A stretch of DNA of 15,383 nt from an uncultured Lachnospiraceae bacterium (GCA_934434905.1 CAKSAI010000043.1:1-15383), one strand, 5' to 3'; positions 1 through 9,658 are shown, counted from the first letter of the stretch. The notes: generated by a model from the letters alone, not told the origin. Program-made: numbers and translations.

Positions 1-2884
1 GATCTATGATCTGACGACCGATAATGCATTGGCTGCGGAAAACAGGCAGTTTACCGTGCGCATCGCCTGTGATGGGACAGCCGCGGTGGTATTGAATGCA
101 CTGCTCATCGAGACGAAGAAGTACGAGGAGAGCGGAACCTATGAGTTTCAGGCGCTTGGAGAGAGCTTTATCCGAAATGTGAAGGATGTCTCCCAGGGAG
201 CTACACGATACTTTGCAGATATGCAGGATGCGACACTGTTCCTTCATCGGGGCGAGTTTGTCGTGCTGGATTTCGATTTCCCGGACAAGGTGGAGAGCCT
301 TGCTTATTCCATGACGGTATTGGGAGAACCCCTGACAACTGAGGTCAGTGCAGATGGAGCAACCTGGACCAAGCTTCCGGCCGGGGGACGGATCGAGGAT
401 GCTTTAAGCTTCAATGAGAAGCGTACCTTTAGCATCCGTTTTACAGCAGAAAAGGGAGAAAGCTTCTTAAGGAAGCTGACCATTACTCCGGTGGAGAAGC
501 TGGTGGAGACAGAACAGAATTATGTATATCTGCCAATCCACGATCTGAGCAATGCCAGTGGGTTTGGCGGAAATACCATCGCCCAGGATTTCATCGATAC
601 CTTCACCGGCGGAAACGACACCGTGGTCAATAAGACGCTGTTGTTACAGCACGATGGGGATTATGTGGAGTATGATTTTAATCTTACAGATGAAGTGAAG
701 AATGCTACGTTAAAGATTTATATGAAGGATGCAGTGGTCTCCGTGAAGCCGGAGGGTGGAAGCTATAAGACCCTCACCGCCAGCAATGAGGAAGGCGGCA
801 ACTTTGACCGCGGAGTCGCTATTTATAAGCTGACCAGTGAAAATGCACTGGCGGCTGCCAGCCGGAAGTTCACTGTGCGTATCGCAGCAGGTGCGACGGA
901 AGCGGCTGTGTTAAACGGTTTGGTACTGGATGCCGAAGATCCGGTGATAGCTTCCGGACGTTATGAACTGGAGCCCTTAGGCGAGAGCTTCCTTGCAGGT
1001 GTTTATGATCTGGCACAGAGTACCACCCGGTATTTTTACCAGGGGAATATCCCCACTGTGTTTATCAAGAAAGGCGGACAAGTCACTTTCCGGCTGAAGT
1101 TTGCGGATGGCGGCAAGTCCTATCTGGTGAATTATGAGGTGTTGGGCGCAGAATCCACGGTGCAGGTGAGTCTGGACGGCAAGAAATGGGAGAAGCTGAA
1201 AGGACAACGAGTGGATAAGCTTCTTGGCATGAACGGTGCCGGAACCTTCTATGTACGCTTTGCAGCAGAGAATGGAGACAGCTTCCTCAGAAGCCTGGTA
1301 GCTACCAGGGAGGAAACGGAGCCCTTGGATTACAATACGAATCCTAATGTACCGGTGGATTCTACCTATGTTTATTTCAAACCGGGAACTGCGGAAGAAG
1401 AAAAGTATATGTTTGGCATGGGAACTGACTATAAGGCGTATTTTGCCCAGACGCACAGCGGTATGGGGATTGATGGCTACGAAGGTGGTTACAGCACAAA
1501 GCTTCCGAATAACGTTCGTATTTTTGATGAAAACAAGCATGTCACCTATGAGTTCGACCTGGCGGATAGCCTGACGGAGGCCCGGCTGAAGGTGTATGGC
1601 CTGGCGGGAATGAAGTTTCTGGTATCGGTCGACGGAGACGATGGTTGGGAGGAGCTGACTACCGAGGAGCAGCCAACCGGAAGCAGCCGAGGCTACTACA
1701 TCTTTACATTAAATAAGAAAAATGCCCTGAAAAATGCAGACAATAAGTTCCGTCTCAAAATACAGGGAACGCCATATGGGAGGCTGTTTGAACTGATGGT
1801 TGAGGCAGGCGTACCGGCTCTTACGCATGGCGTGCAGTTTGAGGCACAGACCGAAGATGCCATGCGGTATCTGGAATCCACGGCGGGGCTTCGTACTTAC
1901 TACGCATATGAGGCATGGGCAAACTATTATCTGGATGAAAATGGAAGCCTGTTGTTTAAGGTTCCTTTCGCAAGCGATGTAGACGCGGCTTCCTTGTATG
2001 TCACCTATTCCGGAGGCACAAAGGTGGAGGTGTCCACCGGGGAAAAGGATGGGTATGTTACACTGCTGGATTCCAAGCTTGGCCCAAGCGGGACGCCATG
2101 GACAAACACTTACGACCTGTCCAAGTATCTGAAAAAGAGCCATACCCTCTACATAAAGGTGACCGGCACGGCGGCAGGAGCCTTTGTGGATTCTATGGGT
2201 GTTGCAATAACACCGAAAAATACGGCTTCCGGTGGCTTTACCGCCTTCCAGAAGTCCGAGGCTGACTATCTGTATCAGGTGCAGGATAACGGCCAGGGTG
2301 TCGGGACTTCCATGCGCCAGGCGAAAGGTCTTGTTAAGGTACGCGGCGTGGACGTAGGCGGTTCGGTTACCTACAAGTTCGATCTGCCGGATGGTGTCAG
2401 CGGCGTGGATGTGAAGCTGGATGCTACAGGCAACTATCAGTTGGAGGCATCCCTGGATGGAAAAGAATTCTCTTCTGTGGTGAGTATCGGGAAGAAGACG
2501 GATGGAATCCGAATATTGGATCCACTTACGGATAGCAGGGACAAGGTGCTGTACCTTAGGATAAGCAATCTTTCCACCTCGGATATTCTGATGATCAGAG
2601 GACTTGCCTTCAGTACGAAAGGCATACCAAGTTATGAACGTCCGAAGACTTCGGATTTTGACTATGATAAAGAACTGCCGGGAAGCTTTGCTACGGTGGA
2701 ACGTTTGAACAGACCGAATGATCCGGATGCAATCTATGGTACGAAGGAATCGAAAGATGCCGGCTTCCCATGGATGTGGGCTTCTGTCGGCGGCGCAGCG
2801 GTTGTAGTCCTTATAGCCGGTGGAATCGTATGGGTACTGTTGGCTAAGAAAAAGAAAAAAGCAGCAGATAACAGCCAGGCATAG
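1..2884 (+). CDS. Large multi-module surface protein, C-terminally membrane-anchored (5' end outside window)
   Basis: The reading frame is open to the left edge (first full codon at base 2), so the start lies upstream; the TTG at 29 is internal because residues before it match the repeat. About 960 residues are visible. They form alternating beta-rich modules of roughly 136 residues: one type ends in a NAL...F.vRI signature (three copies, first partial), the other begins YE(L/F)..LGESF (two clear copies), followed by diverged ones. Many contain V.Y.FDL, then S.DGK.W, then LY(V/I)(R/K), a pattern typical of discoidin-like or carbohydrate-binding beta-sandwiches. No catalytic motif was seen. 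The C-terminus has a hydrophobic helix (about 2771-2850) followed by five Lys, with no LPxTG, indicating membrane anchoring with the modules outside. It sits 16 bases before the lipoprotein gene, same operon. Likely role: glycan binding or scaffold at the cell surface (inference). No family name recognised with certainty. Confidence 0.85.
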   Translation, partial: IYDLTTDNALAAENRQFTVRIACDGTAAVVLNALLIETKKYEESGTYEFQALGESFIRNVKDVSQGATRYFADMQDATLFLHRGEFVVLDFDFPDKVESLAYSMTVLGEPLTTEVSADGATWTKLPAGGRIEDALSFNEKRTFSIRFTAEKGESFLRKLTITPVEKLVETEQNYVYLPIHDLSNASGFGGNTIAQDFIDTFTGGNDTVVNKTLLLQHDGDYVEYDFNLTDEVKNATLKIYMKDAVVSVKPEGGSYKTLTASNEEGGNFDRGVAIYKLTSENALAAASRKFTVRIAAGATEAAVLNGLVLDAEDPVIASGRYELEPLGESFLAGVYDLAQSTTRYFYQGNIPTVFIKKGGQVTFRLKFADGGKSYLVNYEVLGAESTVQVSLDGKKWEKLKGQRVDKLLGMNGAGTFYVRFAAENGDSFLRSLVATREETEPLDYNTNPNVPVDSTYVYFKPGTAEEEKYMFGMGTDYKAYFAQTHSGMGIDGYEGGYSTKLPNNVRIFDENKHVTYEFDLADSLTEARLKVYGLAGMKFLVSVDGDDGWEELTTEEQPTGSSRGYYIFTLNKKNALKNADNKFRLKIQGTPYGRLFELMVEAGVPALTHGVQFEAQTEDAMRYLESTAGLRTYYAYEAWANYYLDENGSLLFKVPFASDVDAASLYVTYSGGTKVEVSTGEKDGYVTLLDSKLGPSGTPWTNTYDLSKYLKKSHTLYIKVTGTAAGAFVDSMGVAITPKNTASGGFTAFQKSEADYLYQVQDNGQGVGTSMRQAKGLVKVRGVDVGGSVTYKFDLPDGVSGVDVKLDATGNYQLEASLDGKEFSSVVSIGKKTDGIRILDPLTDSRDKVLYLRISNLSTSDILMIRGLAFSTKGIPSYERPKTSDFDYDKELPGSFATVERLNRPNDPDAIYGTKESKDAGFPWMWASVGGAAVVVLIAGGIVWVLLAKKKKKAADNSQA
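2..1327 (+). repeat. Internal 273-residue tandem duplication within the surface protein
   Basis: Bases 2 to about 508 and 821 to about 1327 encode two homologous stretches. The offset is exactly 819 bases both at the start (IYDLTTDNALAA versus IYKLTSENALAA) and at the end (GESFLRKL versus GDSFLRSL), so the copies have kept the same length. The DNA has diverged widely, so the duplication is old. The linker between the copies (about 509-820) is itself related to the segment after copy two (both start near a VYLP/VYFK sequence and end with the NAL signature). Confidence 0.8.
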
Positions 2885-2900
2885 AGAGGAGAAGGAGCAG

Positions 2901-5900
2901 ATGAAACGGAAAATTTCCGCTTTTTTGGCGGTACTTATGGCAGCTTCGATATTATCCACTTCTTTTACCGGGTGTGGGAAGAATAAGATGTCAGGGGAAG
3001 AACCGGAGGTCATTACCAGACCTCTGGCGGAGGATACTGTGAGGGATGTTTCAGGAATGAGTGCTGTTCCAAAGCCTGAACAGGAAACATCAAAAACGAT
3101 CCAGTGGATTGACATGGACGATTACGGCAATGCCGATCTGATGATGATGACTACTCTCCAGGGCAATGTGAACCGGGTACAGCCCAGTATGTATATCATC
3201 CATGACGAGATGGTGGAGGGACCCGGGGATTTCAACGGATCAGCGTTCTGGTTTGAACAGCTTGACACGTTGTACACCGGAGCGGAAGCATTCGAGAAAG
3301 TAGAGTATCAGGACCCCTACGAGATGCTGGTGCAGAACAAGGATAAGATAAAGGGAGCAATAATCTATCACGAGCGTCTGTGTGATGGTGCGATGGCCAG
3401 CCGGAATAACTATCAGAGCAGGTATGGCGATATGGCACTCCTGAATCTGACCTTGATGATGTGCAGTGAATATGAGGCGGTGGCATTGAACTATATACAA
3501 TACACCACCTTGAAGGAAGAATATGGTCTGGAATTAGAGATTCTGGGGGATACCACCAAGTTCATGGAGAAGGATGCGGACGGCTCCTTCTCGGCGGAGC
3601 GGGGAAGCCGTGAAGTGTGGGCGCGGGTGTACAAGTATGCGCTGGCCAACTTTGGTGACACCATGAATAAAGAGGCCTTGGGTCATAATGCCGGATTTCA
3701 GGCGGCCGCGTTTGACTATTATGTGGCAAACCACATTTTTATTTACAATCGGATATTCAGTGAGGAGGCAACTGAGGAGGAACGGAATCTGGAACTGTCC
3801 ATCTTAAATGTTTCCAAACCCAATACACCGGTGTTTGGCTGCTGGTATCTTCAGGCAGACGAGGGAACGCTGGTGCCGATTTTGACGGAGAATTACAAGT
3901 ATGTGATAGTCAGCTACGAATCCTTTAATGTAAGCTGGACCAGTGGACTGCCTTATGAGGAGCTTGAGGTGGAGGAGGAGAAGCTGACGCTGGATCCCAC
4001 GAAAAAATATGTGGCATTTACTTTCACGGAAGGCGACAACAACTCTTACCTGCAATTTCGTATGCCTACGATGTTTCAGTCTCCTTCCAAGGGTAAGTAT
4101 TCCATTGGCTGGACCATTGCGCCCACCTGCTGGGATCTGAATCCCAATATCATCCGTTACTACAGCCGGAACTGGTCGGCGGGAGACGGGTTGGCGATAC
4201 CGGAGGCCGGAGTGGACTATGTCTATCATACACCGCCGGAAGGCTCCCAGGATGAGTATTTTGCCATTAGCGATGAGTATTTTGCCAGAGTAGGGAGCGG
4301 GTATATGCGTACCTTACAGCCGGATGTAGTGGATCCATTGCCCTATGCCGAGAAGATGAAGAATCTGGATGCGATCGTCTGTGGTTATCTGGAGACCGGA
4401 AATACCAATTACAACAATGATCTGTCCCATTTTCTGTTCCGGGATACGCCGGTGTTTTTACACTACAACGGCAAAGAGGCCGTGAATATGATACAGGCCG
4501 ACTGCGGCGCACCGGGATTTTATGCCGTCTCCCTGTATGGCTGGTCTCAGGATCCCTCCAGCGTGGAGGCGATTATGGAGTCTCTGGGAGATGACTATGT
4601 GGCAGTAACGCCGAAGCAGTTGGCAGATTTGTATCGGCAGTATTACGGGCCGGAATTTGAGAATGTTACCCAGGCCAGCTTCCAGTCGGGTATGACCCGG
4701 AGCGAAATGGGCTTCCTCTACAAAGCAACAGATTACAGTGACTATGATTCCTATGCCGGAAGCCGGATTGCGGACGCGGAGGACTACTTCATCTACAGCT
4801 TTGATCTGGCAGAGGGGGTTAAGCAGGCGCTGTTTCATGTGATTGTGAAGGGCGATTATCAGATTGAAGCCTCTACCGATTACCTGCACTGGACCGTGAT
4901 GGCCAGGGGAACCAGTGAGGAGAAGAAGAATGTCAGCTTTGATGCCTCTTCGCTTCTGGAGGACGGCAAGACGTTGTATATCCGGTTTGGAGATCGCACA
5001 CCGAAGAATACCGATGGGGTGGAGCTCTATGCCCTTTATCTGAACACAGACAAGGCCGCGCTTACGTCGGTGGATATCCTGGGAACGCAGGATCGTGCTT
5101 ATCTGGTAGATGATAGCGAAAGCAAGGCGGGTGATGCGAAAGCAAAGAGCGAGGTGACTGAGGAAGGCCGGCAAGGTGAATTTATATACTGCTTACCGTT
5201 TTCGGCTACAGTGACAAGCGGTGACCTGATGATCGCGGCTGAAAGTGTCAGTGCGTGGATCAGCACGGATAATAAGAGCTATACAGAACTGCCGATACAT
5301 AAGGTTGGAAGTACATGGTACGGACAACTAGAGAAGCTGACCGGAAAATTATATCTGAAGCTTTCATCGGATGGGCCTGTATCCAAGGTGCGGTTCAATC
5401 CAACGCCGGATGCGGTAGACCAACTGAGCTTCTCACCGGTGAGCAATCCGGACACAAGAAAGTACCTTCTGAGCCTGGACGAAGACAAGGTGACGGAGGT
5501 GACTTATACCTCCAGCCGTGAGGTAACCGGTGATAATGTTATGGTATACCGTTTTGTCACGGCAGCAGATGTGACGGAAGCAAAGCTTATGCTGACAACC
5601 TCCGGGCTCTATCAGGTATCGGTTTCCAACGATGGAGAGAATTATAAGGAGCTGTTTGCTGCAGCAAGCGGCGAGAATCCGCCCAATCCCAATACGTTGG
5701 ATATCACAGACTATGCGGCTGGCGGCAAGACGGTGTATGTGAAGTTCGGGATGTCTGTGCAGCTTACCGGGAAGTCTGCCAAGCTGGTGAAATTCCGGCT
5801 TTTGACGAACAAGACCTCGGATGCGCTTTTGAACAAGCTCGATATGGAACGCACTCCGGATGCTACGCTGCGGTCAGGAAGCGAGGGAGAAGAGGCATTA

Positions 5901-6305
5901 CTGTATAAACCATTAAGCAAGGAGTATTTCCTGTATGAGAGCACGGCGCGTTGTATGACAGCCAGTCCGGAAGCCTCTATTGTGTATCGGTATGACACGA
6001 ACAGCGATGATTTTTATAAGGCTCTGGGGATTGAAAGAACAGAGGTGAATAAGCTTCGGATATCCTTGCTCATCGCCAACGCATACAAAGTAAGCGTTTC
6101 GGCGGACGGGAAGAATTGGACCGAAGTAGCAGATTCCAACGATGCCAGCGTGCAGTCTGCATCGAACCAGAGAAATCTGTCGGTTGTACTGACTGACATG
6201 ATGTCTGACGGCGTGGTATATGTAAGAATCAGTCGTTCCGATGCATACGAGGCAGGAAGGACGCACGATGGGCTCATCTATCAGACACAATTTTATTTTA
6301 ACTAG
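2901..6305 (+). CDS. Large lipoprotein with GxGYxYP-type domain and C-terminal beta-sandwich modules
   Basis: The ATG at 2901 is chosen over upstream in-frame codons because a strong AGGAGAAGGAG site precedes it and it begins a lipoprotein signal peptide (Lys/Arg start, hydrophobic stretch, FTGC lipobox, Cys25). The product is 1134 residues. Residues about 66-580 resemble the GxGYxYP family: the N-terminal TLQGNVNR signature (85-92), a FTEGDNNSYLQF segment (374-386) corresponding to the family's DGDN region, SIGW at 401-404, and GSGYMRT at 465-471 where the family has GxGYxYP. From about 590 onward it carries several beta-rich modules like those of the upstream surface protein. The family is common in gut bacteria near glycoside hydrolases and is suspected to act on glycans; its reaction is not established. 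Cell-surface location follows from the lipobox. Its stop lies 18 bases before the fucosidase gene. Confidence 0.8.
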   Translation: MKRKISAFLAVLMAASILSTSFTGCGKNKMSGEEPEVITRPLAEDTVRDVSGMSAVPKPEQETSKTIQWIDMDDYGNADLMMMTTLQGNVNRVQPSMYIIHDEMVEGPGDFNGSAFWFEQLDTLYTGAEAFEKVEYQDPYEMLVQNKDKIKGAIIYHERLCDGAMASRNNYQSRYGDMALLNLTLMMCSEYEAVALNYIQYTTLKEEYGLELEILGDTTKFMEKDADGSFSAERGSREVWARVYKYALANFGDTMNKEALGHNAGFQAAAFDYYVANHIFIYNRIFSEEATEEERNLELSILNVSKPNTPVFGCWYLQADEGTLVPILTENYKYVIVSYESFNVSWTSGLPYEELEVEEEKLTLDPTKKYVAFTFTEGDNNSYLQFRMPTMFQSPSKGKYSIGWTIAPTCWDLNPNIIRYYSRNWSAGDGLAIPEAGVDYVYHTPPEGSQDEYFAISDEYFARVGSGYMRTLQPDVVDPLPYAEKMKNLDAIVCGYLETGNTNYNNDLSHFLFRDTPVFLHYNGKEAVNMIQADCGAPGFYAVSLYGWSQDPSSVEAIMESLGDDYVAVTPKQLADLYRQYYGPEFENVTQASFQSGMTRSEMGFLYKATDYSDYDSYAGSRIADAEDYFIYSFDLAEGVKQALFHVIVKGDYQIEASTDYLHWTVMARGTSEEKKNVSFDASSLLEDGKTLYIRFGDRTPKNTDGVELYALYLNTDKAALTSVDILGTQDRAYLVDDSESKAGDAKAKSEVTEEGRQGEFIYCLPFSATVTSGDLMIAAESVSAWISTDNKSYTELPIHKVGSTWYGQLEKLTGKLYLKLSSDGPVSKVRFNPTPDAVDQLSFSPVSNPDTRKYLLSLDEDKVTEVTYTSSREVTGDNVMVYRFVTAADVTEAKLMLTTSGLYQVSVSNDGENYKELFAAASGENPPNPNTLDITDYAAGGKTVYVKFGMSVQLTGKSAKLVKFRLLTNKTSDALLNKLDMERTPDATLRSGSEGEEALLYKPLSKEYFLYESTARCMTASPEASIVYRYDTNSDDFYKALGIERTEVNKLRISLLIANAYKVSVSADGKNWTEVADSNDASVQSASNQRNLSVVLTDMMSDGVVYVRISRSDAYEAGRTHDGLIYQTQFYFN

Positions 6306-6323
6306 ACGAAAGAGGAGTACACG

Positions 6324-7697
6324 ATGGGATTATATGAAAAAACATGGGAAAGCATAGACTCCCGGCCGTTGCCGGGGTGGTTTGATGAAGCAAAGCTGGG
6401 TATTTTTATACACTGGGGACTGTATTCCGTCCCCGCCTATGCTCCCAAGCGCAGGGATGTGGAGTCTACCGGCCTGGCTTATTCGGAATGGTATGGCTGG
6501 CAGATTGCCGGAAAATATCCGCCCTATTATGATTTTCATCGAAAGGTGTACGGGGAACATTTCCGCTATGAGGATTTTGCAGGGCAGTGGAAGGCTGAGA
6601 TGTTTGAACCGGACAAGTGGGTGAAGCTGTTTGCGCGGGCAGGCGCGAAGTATGTGGTGCTGGTATCAAAGCACCACGACGGCTTCTGCCTGTGGCCCAG
6701 CTATTACAGCTGGAATTGGAACAGCGTGGATATCGGTCCACATCGGGATATTGTCGGTGAGCTTTTAGATGCGGCGGAGCGAAATGGGCTGCACAGAGGG
6801 CTTTATTACAGCTTGCTGGAGTGGTTTCACCCGGTGATGCAGGTGAAGGATCTGGCGAAGGCGGACATCCCGCGGTATGCGGTGGAGAAGATGATACCAC
6901 AGATGAAGGAACTGGTGGAAGGTTATCGACCGGACATCCTCTTCACAGACGGAGAATGGTCCTACAACAGTGAACAGTGGCACAGTCTTGATTTTATCAC
7001 CTGGCTGTACAATGAGTCATCCGTTCGGGATAAGATCGTCATAAACGATCGCTGGGGCAGCGATACCAGGGGACTCCATGGCGGTTATCTCTCCTGCGAG
7101 TATGGCGAGGTCAACAGCCCCGCTGTGGAGGAGAAGGAGGCCATTAAAAACCTGGCGCGCCGTAAGTGGGAGGAATGCCGCAGCATTGGCGCCAGCTTTG
7201 GCTATAACCGCAACGAGGATGTGACGGATTATCTCAGTGAGAATCAGCTCATCGAGCTTCTGGTGGATACCGTGAGCCGTGGCGGAAATCTGTGCCTCAA
7301 TGTGGGCCCCTGCGCCGATGGCACCATCGCACCGTTGATTCAGGAACGTTTATTGCAGCTGGGCGAGTGGATGGACGTGAACAGTGAAGCAATTTACGGG
7401 ACTTCGGCTGCCCGCGAGCTCTGCTTACCGGAGGGTGTGCGAGCCACGAAAAAGGGGAATGTGCTATATCTGTTCTGCAACCGATATCCCAAGGAGGAGC
7501 TGCGGGTGTCGGGCATGAACTTTGGACGTAATGAGAGTGGCCGGGAAGAAGCAGTGAAGGCGGTACTCCTGGGAAGCGGGGCACCGGTGACATGTCGGAT
7601 GGACGGTATGGATCTTGTGCTGCAGGCACCGATGCTTACGGTGGATGAGCTTCCTTGCCGGAATGTATATACGTTTAAAATTTGGCAGAATGAGTAA
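6324..7697 (+). CDS. GH29 alpha-L-fucosidase (cytoplasmic)
   Basis: The product (457 residues) hydrolyses alpha-L-fucosyl bonds with retention. The start ATG at 6324 follows AAAGAGGAG with good spacing. Family GH29 is recognised from WFDEAKLGIFIHWGLYSVPA near the N-terminus (residues 19-38), the KHHDGF motif (116-121), and YRPDILFTDGEW (201-212), in which Asp209 is the expected catalytic nucleophile. SRGGNLCLNVGP later in the barrel is also typical. A short beta-rich C-terminal part follows after about residue 360. No signal peptide or membrane segment is present, so it should act inside the cell on imported fuco-oligosaccharides. It is the third gene of the operon, between the lipoprotein (18-base gap) and the GHL6-type hydrolase (13-base gap). 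The acid/base residue could not be assigned, so the GH29-A/B subtype is open. Confidence 0.95.
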   Translation: MGLYEKTWESIDSRPLPGWFDEAKLGIFIHWGLYSVPAYAPKRRDVESTGLAYSEWYGWQIAGKYPPYYDFHRKVYGEHFRYEDFAGQWKAEMFEPDKWVKLFARAGAKYVVLVSKHHDGFCLWPSYYSWNWNSVDIGPHRDIVGELLDAAERNGLHRGLYYSLLEWFHPVMQVKDLAKADIPRYAVEKMIPQMKELVEGYRPDILFTDGEWSYNSEQWHSLDFITWLYNESSVRDKIVINDRWGSDTRGLHGGYLSCEYGEVNSPAVEEKEAIKNLARRKWEECRSIGASFGYNRNEDVTDYLSENQLIELLVDTVSRGGNLCLNVGPCADGTIAPLIQERLLQLGEWMDVNSEAIYGTSAARELCLPEGVRATKKGNVLYLFCNRYPKEELRVSGMNFGRNESGREEAVKAVLLGSGAPVTCRMDGMDLVLQAPMLTVDELPCRNVYTFKIWQNE

Positions 7698-7710
7698 GAG
7701 GGAGAGTTAT

Positions 7711-9645
7711 ATGGAAAAAAAGCGACGTGAGGATTGTTTTTTTGGCGTGCATTTTGATTTTCATGCCAGTGATGATTGCGTGAATATAGGGGAAAATACC
7801 ACACCAAAGCAGCTTCAATATATGCTGGATACGATTCAGCCGGAGTTTGTCCAATGCGATTGTAAGGGGCATCCGGGGATTGCCAGCTATGAAAGCGCAG
7901 TAGGGGAGCATGCGCCGGGATTTGTGCAGGATAACCTGAAGCTCTGGCGGGACGTGACAGCAGAAGCCGGGGTGCCGTTGTTTCTGCATTATTCCGGAGT
8001 ATTTGACATGGCGGCGGTGAAGGCGCATCCGGAGTGGGCCATCGTGGACGCAGAGGGAAAGATAAGCGAAAACTATACCTCGCTGAAGGGGGGATATAGT
8101 GATGGTTTACTGATTCCACAGCTATTGGAAGTGATCGGGCGATATGATGTGGATGGAGTCTGGATCGACGGGGAAGCCTGGGCAGTGTTCCCGGACTATT
8201 CCGAAGCGTTTCTGGAGGCGTTTCGGAGGGATACTGGTTGTGAAACAGTGCCGAAGAAGCCAGAAGATCCCGATTATGAAATGTATATGGGATATTTGCG
8301 GGAGAGCTTCCGGCAATATCTGCGGCATTATACGGATGAGCTCCACCGGAGGTATCCGAAGTTTCAGATTGCCAGCAATTGGGCTTTTTCCACCTATATG
8401 CCGGAACCGGTAAGTGTGGGCGTGGACTATCTCTCAGCAGATTATAGCCCGCTGGATTCCTATAATACAGCCCGGTTTGAGTCCCGGTATCTGGCCACGC
8501 AGGGAAAGCCCTGGGATATTATGGGGTGGAGCTTTGTGACAGGATCGGAAGACGGAGCTATCAGCACTAAAAGTGCCTGCCAGATTGAGCGGGAAGCCGC
8601 GGCACCGCTGTCTCTTGGCGGCGGATTCCAGGTATATGTCCAGCAGAACCGGGATGGTTCCCTGGAAGAATGGATGCTTCCTGTGGTGGGAGAAGTGAGC
8701 CGTTTTTGCCAGGAGCGACGTGATTGGTGCTTCCGAGCGGAAAATGTGCCCCAGGTGGCGGTACTTTTATCTACGTATAATTATTATAAGACGGCCAAAC
8801 GTGCGCTGTTCCCGGATAAGGAGCATTATGCCACCCGGGGAATTACCCAGGCGCTGCTGGACAGTCAGCTATCGGTGCAGTTGATCTCGGAGCATCATCT
8901 GAAGGAAGATTTGATGAAATATCCGGTTATATTGCTGCCGGAGACGGTCTGGCTGGAAGAAGAGACGGTAGCCATGCTGCGCAGCTATATGGAACGGGGA
9001 GGTCATCTGATTGCGGTTGGACCTTTCGCAGCCCGGTATTTTGCACAGGAGACATTGACCAAGATACCGGAGCAGCCACCTGTCAACGAGGTTCGCTATT
9101 TGGATTACAATGACTGGCTCACTGGACTGCACTCCTTAAGCTACGCGGTAACACCGGATCCGGATACAGAGGTGATTGGACGGCTGTATCAGGGAAATGC
9201 GGCCAAGGGACCTTCCAGCCCGGCAGCAACATGCCACTCGGTTGGGAAGGGAAGCTGTACCTGTGTCTGGATAAACATCGGGGAACGGTATCTGTTGGCA
9301 CAGCGATCACCGGTGCGGGATTTCCTGGGAGCCTTGGTGCGGAAGGTATTTCGGCCGATGGTGCGGGTGACAGGCTCACATCTGGTGGACGTGAATATCT
9401 CACGAAAGGAAGAAAAATTGCTGGTACATCTGATCAACACCTCCGGCAACCATGGCAGCGAACACACCTATATTTATGATGAGATCACACCGCTTCGGGA
9501 TCTACATATCGAGGTGGACTGTCCGGTGTCACCTGAAAATGTGGAGCTGATACCACAGGGACATGCGGAATGGAAATGGGAGAACGGCGTGCTGTGCCTG
9601 ACATTGGAGCAGCTTGATATATACACAGTGATCGCAATTTGGTAA
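7711..9645 (+). CDS. Putative glycoside hydrolase, GHL6-like catalytic domain plus beta-galactosidase trimerisation-like domain (candidate GH151 fucosidase)
   Basis: The ATG at 7711 is preferred: GAGGGAGA lies just upstream at good spacing. The in-frame ATG at 7690 overlaps the fucosidase stop and has no site of its own. The product is 644 residues. Residues 40-115 (CDCKGHPGIASYES, then FLHYSGVFD, then HPEW) match the hypothetical glycosyl hydrolase GHL6 pattern of a TIM barrel; GVWIDGEAW (149-157) at a strand end is a candidate active-site segment. Residues about 345-445 (VAVLLSTYNYY, then LLPETVWLEEE, then RGGHLIAVGP) resemble the Rossmann-like trimerisation domain of GH42 beta-galactosidases. 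A small beta-rich tail ends the protein. GH151 alpha-L-fucosidases have this general layout, and the neighbouring GH29 gene fits, but substrate assignment is inference. No signal peptide: cytoplasmic. It is the last gene before the terminator at 9659. Confidence 0.75.
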   Translation: MEKKRREDCFFGVHFDFHASDDCVNIGENTTPKQLQYMLDTIQPEFVQCDCKGHPGIASYESAVGEHAPGFVQDNLKLWRDVTAEAGVPLFLHYSGVFDMAAVKAHPEWAIVDAEGKISENYTSLKGGYSDGLLIPQLLEVIGRYDVDGVWIDGEAWAVFPDYSEAFLEAFRRDTGCETVPKKPEDPDYEMYMGYLRESFRQYLRHYTDELHRRYPKFQIASNWAFSTYMPEPVSVGVDYLSADYSPLDSYNTARFESRYLATQGKPWDIMGWSFVTGSEDGAISTKSACQIEREAAAPLSLGGGFQVYVQQNRDGSLEEWMLPVVGEVSRFCQERRDWCFRAENVPQVAVLLSTYNYYKTAKRALFPDKEHYATRGITQALLDSQLSVQLISEHHLKEDLMKYPVILLPETVWLEEETVAMLRSYMERGGHLIAVGPFAARYFAQETLTKIPEQPPVNEVRYLDYNDWLTGLHSLSYAVTPDPDTEVIGRLYQGNAAKGPSSPAATCHSVGKGSCTCVWINIGERYLLAQRSPVRDFLGALVRKVFRPMVRVTGSHLVDVNISRKEEKLLVHLINTSGNHGSEHTYIYDEITPLRDLHIEVDCPVSPENVELIPQGHAEWKWENGVLCLTLEQLDIYTVIAIW

Positions 9646-9658
9646 TGTTCTGCTTTAT

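Noticed and set aside
1709..3115. Long reverse-strand open frame (468 codons) opposite the two surface-protein genes
   Set aside because: It has no ribosome site, spans two well-supported genes and has the unusual composition of a shadow frame.
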